Assembly (NCBI GenBank): GCA_040756515.1
Contig: JBFLYW010000005.1
Location: forward strand, 89,474-153,473
Direction of reading: 5' to 3'
DNA from: DSXH01 sp020724325
GTDB taxonomy: Bacteria; Bacteroidota; Ignavibacteria; Ignavibacteriales; Melioribacteraceae
DNA: 64,000 nt
Of the stretch, positions 33,817 through 42,828 are shown one piece after another (within the stretch, counting starts at the first letter, position 1; every line of letters starts with the position of its first letter). A program made the translations under genes and the position numbers. Below the pieces are notes generated by a model that searched no databases, was not told the DNA's origin, and saw only the letters and a program-made list of their open reading frames with translations.

Positions 33817-34718
33817 TAATAATTCTTTCATATAATGGTAAGCATTTATTAGATGAAAGTATTTCAACTTATATGTCAAATGATTATACCAACTTTGAAG
33901 TTGTAGTTATTGACAATGGTTCTACTGATGGAACAAAAGAATGGGCAAAAGATACTTACCCTCAAGTCTATGTACATCGGACAGAAGAAAATCTAAAATA
34001 CTCAGGAGGACTAAACTTCGGTATGGAATATGCTTTTACTCAGAAAAAAGCAGATTTCGTTCTCATTACTAACAATGATGTAAAAGCTGATACAAAGGTA
34101 ATTTCGTCATTCATTGAAATTGCCGATAAACATAGTGATGCTGGATTTATTACAGGCAAGGTTTATTATTATGACCAGCCAAATATTTTTCAAACTGTTG
34201 GGAAAAAGTATGATCCGATTATGTGGAACGGTGGACATATCGGTAACAAAGAAGAAGACAATGGACAATATGAAGAGGTATGCGAGCGTGCCTGGTGCGA
34301 TGATATTTACTGGCTGGTACGCAGAGAACTTTGGGAAAAAACAGGAGGCTACGATACTGAATTTGCATTTCAGGGTGAGGATTTTGACTGGCAGATAAGA
34401 GCAAAACAACTTGGTTATAAAATATATTACACGCCGAAAGCAAAATTATGGCATAAAGAAAGTATGACTATCGGTAAGTCATCTGCATTCAAGACTTACT
34501 ATGATTCAAGAAATCCTCTGATTATACATATGAAATACCGAACTACAGAAGAATATAAAGTTTTTTCCCGTATAAGAGTGGGTTCGCAGATGAAAAGTTT
34601 TCCTAAAATGTTTCTGAAATTGAAGTTTGATTTATTATTTGCATCAATCCGAGGTATTGCCAGTGCAATTATTTGGGGAGTCAGGAATAAAAAATTAACA
34701 ATTAAACATTTGATCTGA
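33792..34718 (+). CDS. Glycosyltransferase family 2, apparent ATT start
   Basis: A GT-A inverting enzyme: VIVIILSYNG at the start, VVVIDNGSTDGT, the metal-binding TNNDV, and GEDFDWQIRAKQLGY with the acceptor-side acidic pair. The first ATG (33873) falls inside the Rossmann domain and would remove VIVIILSYNG. The frame is open upstream to 33786 but contains no ATG, GTG or TTG. ATT at 33792, about 10 bases after GGAG (33778-33781), gives TEYKRVIVIILSYNG, a normal GT2 start overlapping the previous gene. About 308 residues result. Confidence 0.8.
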   Translation: MTEYKRVIVIILSYNGKHLLDESISTYMSNDYTNFEVVVIDNGSTDGTKEWAKDTYPQVYVHRTEENLKYSGGLNFGMEYAFTQKKADFVLITNNDVKADTKVISSFIEIADKHSDAGFITGKVYYYDQPNIFQTVGKKYDPIMWNGGHIGNKEEDNGQYEEVCERAWCDDIYWLVRRELWEKTGGYDTEFAFQGEDFDWQIRAKQLGYKIYYTPKAKLWHKESMTIGKSSAFKTYYDSRNPLIIHMKYRTTEEYKVFSRIRVGSQMKSFPKMFLKLKFDLLFASIRGIASAIIWGVRNKKLTIKHLI

Positions 34719-34750
34719 GATAATTATAAAAACTAAATTCTAAGAATATT

Positions 34751-35851
34751 TTGAACTTAAGCACATTTAAAAAACATTTATATAATCAATATCTCACAAT
34801 GCAGTATGCTTCCGGTAGAGCTAAAAAGTATCATACCGGTGAAAAGAAATCTGCTTTCAGGATATTCAGCGAGCTTTATAAATGGCAATTCACAGAATCT
34901 GATTTCAATGCGATGTATTATGCAATGGGATTAAATGTTAAAGGTAACGAGCAAAAAAAAATTATCGGCAGAAAAACATTTCTAAGATTAAAAAGCGATG
35001 TTGAAAAAAAAATAAAGTCGGGTGCTAAATGTGACACTTTGAATTTTGATGTTGTTACTAAAGATAAATTCTATTTTACATCAATACTTTCAGCAAACGG
35101 AATTCCTGTTGTGCAAAACTATGCTCTTTATTGTAATGCTGATTTAATATTTCCTGACGGAAAAGTTACATCTTTTGATGCGTTGAAAAACCTTGATGGT
35201 GAATATGTAATAAAAAATAATTCAATTGAAGCCGGGGAAGGTGTATTAATTTGCAAGCAGACCGATAAAGGTATTTTGATAAATAACAGACTGATGACAG
35301 AGGAAGAGCTTATCAAGATGCTGGGCTATTCGATCTGGGTTATCCAAAAAAAGATTGATTCACATCAACTAATTAAAAAGTTAAATTCATCAGCATTGAA
35401 CACTACCAGAATAGTTACAATTCAAAGCGGTAAAGGATCAGAATATTTAACAGGGTTTCAGGCTTTTGCAACAAATAATGCTAATATTGATTCCTGGAGC
35501 AAAGGATCTATTTATGCAGGCATTAATCCTGAAAAAGAAGTTATGAAAGAATTTGGTTATACCAGTCCGTCAGATGAAAGGCAGGGAATATTTTTAGAAC
35601 ATCCTGATTCTAAAATCAAATTTAAAGACTACCCTCTGCCCTATCTTGCTGATGCAGTAAGGCTGTGTATAAATGCTCACCGTTTATTCTATTTCAATTT
35701 TATTATTGGCTGGGATGTAGCCATAACTGATGATGGTCCTTTCATACTTGAAGCAAATGAAAAACCCGGTATGAACGTCGTACAATGTGTTGACGGAGGA
35801 TTGAAGGAAAAAATAATTCAGTACGCAGAACGATACGAAATTAAAGTTTAA
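34751..35851 (+). CDS. Sugar-transfer-associated ATP-grasp protein
   Basis: A 366-residue protein starting at TTG. Residues ~95-350 form an ATP-grasp fold: DKFYFTSILSANGIPVV, EYVIKNNSIEAGEGVLIC (ATP-lysine region), NTTRIVTIQS, and FIIGWDVAITDDGPFILEAN with the metal-binding Glu/Asn. It matches the sugar-transfer associated ATP-grasp family, expected to ligate a carboxylate (amino acid or uronate) to an amine. It is the first of three ATP-grasp genes within 11 kb. The reaction is not known. Confidence 0.8.
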   Translation: MNLSTFKKHLYNQYLTMQYASGRAKKYHTGEKKSAFRIFSELYKWQFTESDFNAMYYAMGLNVKGNEQKKIIGRKTFLRLKSDVEKKIKSGAKCDTLNFDVVTKDKFYFTSILSANGIPVVQNYALYCNADLIFPDGKVTSFDALKNLDGEYVIKNNSIEAGEGVLICKQTDKGILINNRLMTEEELIKMLGYSIWVIQKKIDSHQLIKKLNSSALNTTRIVTIQSGKGSEYLTGFQAFATNNANIDSWSKGSIYAGINPEKEVMKEFGYTSPSDERQGIFLEHPDSKIKFKDYPLPYLADAVRLCINAHRLFYFNFIIGWDVAITDDGPFILEANEKPGMNVVQCVDGGLKEKIIQYAERYEIKV

Positions 35852-35870
35852 TGAATAAAAAACAGGAAAT

Positions 35871-37139
35871 ATGAAGATTTCAATTTTTGGTCTGGGATAT
35901 GTCGGATGCGTTAGTGCCGGCTGTTTGACAAAGAAGGGTCATAAGGTAATCGGTGTTGATATAAGCGAAACAAAAGTTGACTTAATAAACAATGGTTTAC
36001 CAACTATAATTGAAAAAGATATTGATGAGCTTATTAAAACATCAGTTGAAAATAAATTACTTAGTGCTACAACTGATTCTAACGCAGCTGTCATGAGTTC
36101 AGATATTTCGATTATATGTGTTGGTACGCCAAACCTCCACACTGGTCACTTAGATTTATCTCACATATTTGAAACCGCAGAAAACATAGGCAAAGCATTA
36201 AAACAAAAAGCTGGTTTTCATGTAATTATGATAAGAAGTACAGTTGCACCGGGAACAAATGAAAAAGTCCAGAATCTTATCAGCAAAATTTCAGGACGCA
36301 AGTTAAATGAAAGTTTCGCTGTGGTATCAAATCCTGAGTTCCTCAGGGAAGGAAGTGCTGTTTATGATTATTACAATCCTCCCTACACTGTTATCGGGAC
36401 CGATTCAGACAAAGCATTCGAAGAAGTTCAAACACTCTATAAGAATATTAAAGCACCATTCATCAGGACTTCAATAAATACTGCTGAGATGATAAAATAT
36501 GTAAACAATACTTTTCATGCACTGAAAATTGCATTTGCAAATGAAATCGGAAATGTTTGTGAGTCAATGGGAGCAGATGCAAACGAACTTATGGATTTAT
36601 TCATCAAAGACACAAAGCTTAACATCTCTTCTGCTTACCTTAAACCCGGTATGGCTTACGGAGGTTCGTGCCTGCCAAAAGATTTGCGCGGATTAAATAG
36701 AATTGCTCACGATAATTATGTTGAGGTACCGATTCTTGCATCCATTGAAAAATCCAATGAGCTGCATAAGCAGAATGCTTTTAACAAAGTTATTCAATGC
36801 GGAAAGCAAAACATTGGGGTAATTGGATTGGCTTTTAAACCCGGAACTGACGATTTAAGATTCAGCCCTGCTGTTGATCTGGTAGAAAGACTGATTGGAA
36901 AGGGTTATAAGGTTAAAATTTTAGATAACAATGTAAACCTCAGTCGGCTGGTTGGCAAAAACAAAAGTTTTATTGAAGAGAAACTTCCTCATCTTGCTGA
37001 ATTATTATCTGATAATTTAGCAGATGTAATTACCAGTTCCGATGTAATAGTGCTAAACCACTATGCAGAAGAATTGAATGAATTGAGTAAATATGATAAT
37101 AAAACAATTATTGACTTATCCCTAAGAATGAACAAGTAA
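35871..37139 (+). CDS. GDP-mannose/UDP-glucose 6-dehydrogenase (AlgD-like)
   Basis: A 422-residue NAD-dependent sugar-nucleotide dehydrogenase: SIFGLGYVGCVSAGCL, IMIRSTVAPGTNEKV, NPEFLREGSAV, and YLKPGMAYGGSCLPKDLRGL containing the nucleophilic Cys. The APGTNE and KPG.A.GGSCLPKD segments follow the AlgD (GDP-mannose) pattern more than the UDP-glucose pattern. It would supply a hexuronic acid, a carboxylate that the nearby ATP-grasp or asparagine-synthase enzymes could amidate. Confidence 0.88.
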   Translation: MKISIFGLGYVGCVSAGCLTKKGHKVIGVDISETKVDLINNGLPTIIEKDIDELIKTSVENKLLSATTDSNAAVMSSDISIICVGTPNLHTGHLDLSHIFETAENIGKALKQKAGFHVIMIRSTVAPGTNEKVQNLISKISGRKLNESFAVVSNPEFLREGSAVYDYYNPPYTVIGTDSDKAFEEVQTLYKNIKAPFIRTSINTAEMIKYVNNTFHALKIAFANEIGNVCESMGADANELMDLFIKDTKLNISSAYLKPGMAYGGSCLPKDLRGLNRIAHDNYVEVPILASIEKSNELHKQNAFNKVIQCGKQNIGVIGLAFKPGTDDLRFSPAVDLVERLIGKGYKVKILDNNVNLSRLVGKNKSFIEEKLPHLAELLSDNLADVITSSDVIVLNHYAEELNELSKYDNKTIIDLSLRMNK

Positions 37140-37144
37140 TTTTA

Positions 37145-38359
37145 ATGAAACGGATAATAATAATTAACCAGGGACCAATTTATCCTATGAAAGCTATGAA
37201 CCAGGTCAGGACACATAATATGATGCGTGTTCTAAGCGAATCGTTTGTAGTGGACATGGCTACTTCAATCAATTCCAAAACAGAATTAACGTTATCTGAA
37301 GAACAAATATCAAAATTCGGAGGAAAATTTTACAGCCTTGGCTCCTTAAAACCAAAAAATAATTTATTAATTAAAAGATCGGTTCAGCTCGGTGAAAGGA
37401 TTGCTTATTATCTTTTTGGTACCGATCCGGAATTGTTTCAACACTATTTCTATCGCAAAAGAATACTTGAGTTAATTCATACGAATAAGTACGATATAGT
37501 AATAAGCAACTACTGGGAGAATTCACTTTTCTTTAAATCTCTCTCTTCAAATGTATATAAAATCCTTGATCCTCATTATGCTGTTGAGGAAAATTTCGAA
37601 GTGGCTTCTGCGCAGAATTACTCCGGCATAAAAAGATTTTTGGAAAATCGTCGCCTTGTAAAGAACAGGAAAAATGAAAGAACTGTTGTTGAAAACTCAG
37701 ACCTAATACTGCCGCTTTCTCAGAAAACCTTCAGCATTTTTAATAAATTAAATCCGGATAAAGAATTACTCTTAGTAGCTGATGGAAACGATCTTGATCA
37801 TTATTTTGCATATCCCCGGCAGGCTGAAGAAAATACTATACTCTTTTATGGTGCTATGGGAAGTAAGCAGAATATAAATGCTTTTTTCAGATTTTTTTAC
37901 AATGTTTTGCCAGTAATTAAAAAACATATTAATGGGATTCGAATATTAGGCGTGGGAGCAGATCCACCCGATGAAATTAGCGCATTACATAATGGTGCTG
38001 ATATAATAATAACAGGCTTTGTTGAAGACGTTAGACCATGGCTTGCAAAAGCATGGTTAAAAATAATTCCACTTGAACTTGGCTCAGGCTTCAGAGGCAG
38101 AGTTGTAGAACTAATGGCAATGGGAATTCCCGTAGCCGGAACTCATAATGCTTTAGACAGCATAGGATTTGAAAACGGCAAAGAAGGTTTTATCAGCGAT
38201 GACGACAATGAATTATCTGATTTCTGTGTTCATCTTTTTAAGAATCCGGCAAGGAGAAATGAAATTAGCGTCAATGCAAAAAGATTTGTAAAAGATAATT
38301 ACTCTTTGGAGGCAACCTTTGGTAAACTTGAAAAATTTCTTTCTGCGAGATTTAACTGA
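37145..38359 (+). CDS. Glycosyltransferase (GT4-like)
   Basis: A 404-residue GT-B protein: MKRIIIINQGPIYPMKAMNQ at the N-terminus, DLILPLSQKTF in the linker, and ILFYGAMGSKQNINAFFRF and LGSGFRGRVVELMAMGIPVA in the C-terminal nucleotide-sugar domain. It shares its last base with the start of the CapA-like gene. Linkage and sugar specificity cannot be read. Confidence 0.78.
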   Translation: MKRIIIINQGPIYPMKAMNQVRTHNMMRVLSESFVVDMATSINSKTELTLSEEQISKFGGKFYSLGSLKPKNNLLIKRSVQLGERIAYYLFGTDPELFQHYFYRKRILELIHTNKYDIVISNYWENSLFFKSLSSNVYKILDPHYAVEENFEVASAQNYSGIKRFLENRRLVKNRKNERTVVENSDLILPLSQKTFSIFNKLNPDKELLLVADGNDLDHYFAYPRQAEENTILFYGAMGSKQNINAFFRFFYNVLPVIKKHINGIRILGVGADPPDEISALHNGADIIITGFVEDVRPWLAKAWLKIIPLELGSGFRGRVVELMAMGIPVAGTHNALDSIGFENGKEGFISDDDNELSDFCVHLFKNPARRNEISVNAKRFVKDNYSLEATFGKLEKFLSARFN

Positions 38360-39477
38360 TGAATAATTCCATAAAGCTAATATTTAGTGGTGATTTCGTT
38401 CCCAATTTAGGCAAGGTATTTTCGGAAAGTGTGTTTTCAGACGAACTAATAAAGCTGCTAGGACAAAATGATGTACATATTACTAACCTTGAATCTCCGC
38501 TGACTCTTTCCGAAAATAAAATTAAAAAAAGCGGACCGCATCTCAAGGCTGAACCTAAAAATATTAAATTGCTAAAAAGTGCAGGAGTAAACATAGCCTG
38601 CCTGGCAAATAACCATATATATGATTTTGGAGAAGAAGGTATTAATGATACAATAGAAATTTGTAAAGAAAACGGGATTGAAACCTTGGGTATCGTTAAC
38701 AGGACAGATGGAAACCCCCATTGTTTAATCAAAGAAATAAAAGGGAAAAAAATCGGGTTTTTAAATTATTGTGAACATGAATTCAGCGTAAGAGAGCATG
38801 GCTTATTAGGAGCCTGCGGCTTTAGTCCTATAGATGCTTATTACGACATCTGTAAATTGAAACAACAAGCGGATTATATTATTGTGATATATCATGGCGG
38901 GAATGAATATTATCCGTTACCGAATCCAGAAATGAAAAAGAGTTTTCGCTATCTTGCCGAGCTCGGTGCAGATGCCGTTATTGGTCATCATACACACGTA
39001 TATAGCGGGTATGAAATTTATAATTGTAAACCTCTTGTTTACAGTCTTGGAAATTTTTTCTTTTCGTATCCGGGTGAACCCGAAGAATGGAATTTTGGTT
39101 TGATTTGTACACTTAATATAAGTAGTGAAATAACCGTAGATCTGCATCCCATCATTCAGTGTAGGGATAAAGTAGAGACTAAAATGGCTGGAGAAACAGT
39201 TAAACAAAAAATGTTAAGTAATATATCTCAGCTTTCCGAATGGATTCAAAACGAAGAAAGTCTTATAATTTCATGGGATGCATTCTGTGAAACTAAGCGG
39301 GTTGCTTATATTAAGCAATTTCCCTGTTTTTCATCGCTATTAAAAATAGCCTTGAAAATTGGCATTCCTTTGAAATACTTGCTACCGGAAAGCCGGGTAA
39401 TAGGTTATGAAAACATGCTCAGATGTCAGGCGCATTTTGAAATTATTAAGTATATTTTAAAGAAGAGAGGCAATTAA
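38359..39477 (+). CDS. CapA-family metallophosphatase-like protein
   Basis: A 372-residue protein of the CapA/PgsA family (calcineurin-like fold), named from poly-gamma-glutamate capsule synthesis: IFSGDFVPN, VHITNLESPLT, CLANNHIYDFG, IVIYHGGNEYYP, and DAVIGHHTHVYSGYEIY, which supply the Asp, Asn and His metal ligands. No signal peptide is apparent, so it may act in the cytoplasm, unlike many CapA proteins. It is located between a glycosyltransferase and an ATP-grasp gene, supporting an amino-acid or peptide modification module. Confidence 0.83.
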   Translation: MNNSIKLIFSGDFVPNLGKVFSESVFSDELIKLLGQNDVHITNLESPLTLSENKIKKSGPHLKAEPKNIKLLKSAGVNIACLANNHIYDFGEEGINDTIEICKENGIETLGIVNRTDGNPHCLIKEIKGKKIGFLNYCEHEFSVREHGLLGACGFSPIDAYYDICKLKQQADYIIVIYHGGNEYYPLPNPEMKKSFRYLAELGADAVIGHHTHVYSGYEIYNCKPLVYSLGNFFFSYPGEPEEWNFGLICTLNISSEITVDLHPIIQCRDKVETKMAGETVKQKMLSNISQLSEWIQNEESLIISWDAFCETKRVAYIKQFPCFSSLLKIALKIGIPLKYLLPESRVIGYENMLRCQAHFEIIKYILKKRGN

Positions 39478-40581
39478 ATGGGTGGGGAATTATTGGTTGG
39501 AATTCACCGCGCAATCCATAATAAGATAGACTCTGATCTTGAAGTCTACAGACAAATACTTTCGTATAATAAAATTTCTTACATTAATCTTGATTCAAGC
39601 GATATTGATTTTTGGAATAGGCTAAATGATGTAACTCATTTTATCTATAGATGGTCTCATGCCCACTCGGATCATCAGATTGCCAATTCTATAATTCCTG
39701 TCATTCAATATCAAAAGAAAATAAAATGTTTTCCAAACTGGGCGACCTCTTGGCATTATGATGACAAGATTAAGCAAACTTATTTGCTAAAGGAAAATGG
39801 CTTTCCAATTTGTCAATCATTTATATTTTATCATAAAAAGCAAGCCATCGATTGGGTAAATTCAACCTCTTATCCGGTAGTATTTAAGTTAAAAAATGGT
39901 GCTGGATCACTCTCAGTTTATATTATAGACTCAAAACGTAAAGCCCGCTCTTTATTAAACAGGATGTTTGGTAGTGGCATTTTACAAACTGATGTTTCAT
40001 TCAGGTATCTTGCTAAAACTCTTAACTTCGATCTACAAAAAATATTTCGCTTTTATGCTATAAATTTTCGTAACAGATATTACAAACCTGAGAAACAAAA
40101 TATATGGTTAAGACATAAGAATTATGTTTATTTTCAGAAGTTTCTGCCTGATAATCAGTGGGATACGAGAGTAACAACCGCAGGAAATCGCGCTCATGCA
40201 TTCAGAAGATTTAACAGAAAAAATGATTTTAGGGCTTCAGGTAGTAACATATGGGACATCAACCCGGCTAATATCGATATTCGTATGGTAAGAATTGCAT
40301 TGGATATATCAAAATACTTAGGTTTTCAGGCAATGGCTTATGATTTCCTCTATGATGAAAACAAAGAACCAAAAATTGTAGAGATGAGCTATTTATATGG
40401 CGGTGCCGGTCACCCCGACTTTATGAATGGTTATTGGGATGAATATCTAAATTGGCACGAGGGTCGTTTCTGGCCTCAGTATTTTGAGTTAATGGACTTA
40501 TTAGACAAACCCGATTTAATTCTACCGGAAAATATCACCGCAGTGTCAGGTTATAGCAAAGTAGATGTAAATGGCAAATAA
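39478..40581 (+). CDS. ATP-grasp ligase-like protein (second)
   Basis: A 367-residue protein with an N-terminal pre-ATP-grasp domain (~1-95) and an ATP-grasp core: IKQTYLLKENGFPICQSFIF, PVVFKLKNGAGSLSVYII (ATP-lysine and glycine loop), QWDTRVTTAGNRAHAFRRFN, and AMAYDFLYDENKEPKIVEMS, closing the metal site. It starts on the base after the CapA-like stop and overlaps the next gene by 11 bases. A RimK/carboxylate-amine ligase-type reaction is expected; the substrate is unknown. Confidence 0.75.
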   Translation: MGGELLVGIHRAIHNKIDSDLEVYRQILSYNKISYINLDSSDIDFWNRLNDVTHFIYRWSHAHSDHQIANSIIPVIQYQKKIKCFPNWATSWHYDDKIKQTYLLKENGFPICQSFIFYHKKQAIDWVNSTSYPVVFKLKNGAGSLSVYIIDSKRKARSLLNRMFGSGILQTDVSFRYLAKTLNFDLQKIFRFYAINFRNRYYKPEKQNIWLRHKNYVYFQKFLPDNQWDTRVTTAGNRAHAFRRFNRKNDFRASGSNIWDINPANIDIRMVRIALDISKYLGFQAMAYDFLYDENKEPKIVEMSYLYGGAGHPDFMNGYWDEYLNWHEGRFWPQYFELMDLLDKPDLILPENITAVSGYSKVDVNGK

Positions 40582-41686
40582 TAATTTTATCATTTTCAGT
40601 TCCGATAATATTAGCCGCGGTGGTAAAGAAAGACAGCTAATTCTACTGTTCTCATCTCTGAAAAGCTATCAGAAATTGTTAGTTGTTCAGAACCTTATGC
40701 CGGATAATAATTATTTAGATGAATATGTTATAAATGGTAAAGAATTAGTAGTAACTAACTCTAAAAGCTGGGTTAAGACCTTTTTTTTTCTTAAAAATCT
40801 TATTCGAAAATACCAACCTATAATCGTATTCTCCTGGGATATAAAGACGGCAGCAATAAATTTAATACTTTCAAAATATTACAGATTTAGGTTTGTAAAT
40901 TGCACTATTCGTCATGGAATAAGATTATTTAAGACTTCCCATATTTTAAGAAGCTTTATTTCGTGGCTATCACCGTATGTTATTGCAAATAGCTGCGCAG
41001 GTTTACAGGCAAACAACCTCAAAGAAAATAAAAGAAGTTTAATACTATACAATGGGGTTGATCCTGAGCAGTTTGGGAAAAAACCGGCTAAATATGAAAG
41101 TCTAAAACAGTTAGAAAGGATATTTAAAAATAAAATAAACAAAGTAACAAAGGTATTTATTTCGGTCGCTAACTTCCTACCGTATAAGGACTACTTTACT
41201 GTTATTGATGCATTGATGGAAATTAACGTTCAATATGATTTCAGGTATTTGATTATTGGAGATGGACCTCTCAGGAAGACAATCGAAGATAAAATAAAAC
41301 AATCAGGATTAAGTGAAAAAGTTAAATTATTAGGACGCGTAAAAAACGTACATGAATATCTTAGAATGGCTGACTATTTCATTCATTCTTCAAGAGGTGA
41401 AGGGATTTCGAATGCAATTCTTGAAGCTATGTTTACCGGATTGCCTGTCATTGCTACCAGCACAGGGGGAACACCGGAGCTGGTTTATAAGAAATCATTT
41501 CTTCTATTTAACTATAAAGACCTTGAAACTCTAAAAAAAGTTCTTTCAAATGTTGACAATCAGTTTAAAGAATTTGACCCGGAAAGTGAGGAATACAAAT
41601 TGCATTTATCGAAGTTCACAACAGATACTATGCTTAAAAATTTTGAAAATATTTTTAACATGATAAAACAGAATGAGCATAGATAG
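40571..41686 (+). CDS. Glycosyltransferase (GT4)
   Basis: A 371-residue GT-B retaining enzyme. NISRGGKERQLILLFSSL is the typical acceptor-domain opening. VFISVANFLPYKDYFTVIDA, YLIIGDGPLRKTIED and SSRGEGISNAILEAMFTGLP with the E-x7-E motif form the donor domain. It overlaps both neighbours, showing tight coupling to the ATP-grasp and deacetylase genes. Confidence 0.85.
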   Translation: MANNNFIIFSSDNISRGGKERQLILLFSSLKSYQKLLVVQNLMPDNNYLDEYVINGKELVVTNSKSWVKTFFFLKNLIRKYQPIIVFSWDIKTAAINLILSKYYRFRFVNCTIRHGIRLFKTSHILRSFISWLSPYVIANSCAGLQANNLKENKRSLILYNGVDPEQFGKKPAKYESLKQLERIFKNKINKVTKVFISVANFLPYKDYFTVIDALMEINVQYDFRYLIIGDGPLRKTIEDKIKQSGLSEKVKLLGRVKNVHEYLRMADYFIHSSRGEGISNAILEAMFTGLPVIATSTGGTPELVYKKSFLLFNYKDLETLKKVLSNVDNQFKEFDPESEEYKLHLSKFTTDTMLKNFENIFNMIKQNEHR

Positions 41687-42827
41687 CATTCCCATAATCT
41701 ATTATCATTCCATTGCACCTGCTAAGCATCCAAACTGGCCTAAAAGATACCTTACACTCGAACTAAAATACTTCGAGGAGCACTTAAAGTATTTTAAAAG
41801 GAACGGATATAAGTTTATTTTTTTGAGGGAATTGATAGATAGAGGTAAAGACTCCGATAGTCATCAGGGTGACAGGATCGTATGTCTTACATTTGACGAC
41901 GGATATGTTGATAATTTTATTTATGTCTATCCACTGCTTAAAAAGTATAATGCAAAAGCAACAATATTTGTAAATCCGGTTTTTGTGGATAAACGATCTG
42001 TAATAAGAAAAACATTAGAAGATTATTGGAATAATCAAGCAACAATGGATGAAATAAATAAGTGGGGTTTCTTAAGCTGGGACGAAATGAGGTTGATGGA
42101 AAAAAGCGGATTTGTTGATATCCAATCACATACACTTACACACACAAAATATTTTGTTTCTGACGAAATAACAGGGTTCCACTATCCATGCAGAGACAGT
42201 CTTTATGTAGTAGGAAATCTATACCCGAACCGACTACCTTATTATATTGAAGACAGTGAATTTGGAAAACTTATTCCTTACGGCTTCCCCATCTTCGAAG
42301 AGAAATCATCAGTTATTGCGAGGAAAGTTAACATTAAAGATTCATTCAGAGATGAAGTTATAAAGCTATTGAAATTAACAGACTGGTCAGTTCCATATAA
42401 TTATGATTATTTACTTAATAAGGTTTCAACATTTTATAATGAAGCTAAAAAATATAATAACATTATCGAGTATTCTGAAACAGAAAATGAATATAAAGAA
42501 CGGGTCCGATATGAATTAAAGGAATCGAAAGATATAATTGAGACAGAACTTTATAAAAAGGTTGAAATATGCTGCTGGCCTCATGGTGATAATAATGAGT
42601 TCGCACATAAAATGGCTTTGAAGACAGGTTATAAAGCCACAAGCCTTGGTAAGTCAGGTCAAAGAAGTCTTGATGATACGCGATTTGAAAGATTTGGTCT
42701 CGGCGTTTCAAAGAGCAATATGTTTTTCACAAAACTCAAAACAAATTATAAAATTAAAAGTTTCTACAAAGAGCAGCCATACTACTTTGTTAAAAGTATC
42801 TATGAAATTTTCAGGGATATAATTTAA
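41673..42827 (+). CDS. Polysaccharide deacetylase (CE4/NodB) family
   Basis: A 384-residue protein. PIIYYHSIAP and VCLTFDDGYVDNFIYVYPLL (the TFDDG motif with catalytic Asp and metal Asp) are followed by DIQSHTLTHTKYF, giving the H-x3-H metal ligands. A ~140-residue insertion (about 165-300) separates these from ICCWPHGDNNEFA, which supplies the last conserved block. No signal peptide is visible. It would remove an N-acetyl group from a sugar, freeing an amine that an ATP-grasp ligase could acylate; that link is inference. Confidence 0.83.
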   Translation: MSIDSIPIIYYHSIAPAKHPNWPKRYLTLELKYFEEHLKYFKRNGYKFIFLRELIDRGKDSDSHQGDRIVCLTFDDGYVDNFIYVYPLLKKYNAKATIFVNPVFVDKRSVIRKTLEDYWNNQATMDEINKWGFLSWDEMRLMEKSGFVDIQSHTLTHTKYFVSDEITGFHYPCRDSLYVVGNLYPNRLPYYIEDSEFGKLIPYGFPIFEEKSSVIARKVNIKDSFRDEVIKLLKLTDWSVPYNYDYLLNKVSTFYNEAKKYNNIIEYSETENEYKERVRYELKESKDIIETELYKKVEICCWPHGDNNEFAHKMALKTGYKATSLGKSGQRSLDDTRFERFGLGVSKSNMFFTKLKTNYKIKSFYKEQPYYFVKSIYEIFRDII

Positions 42828-42828
42828 A

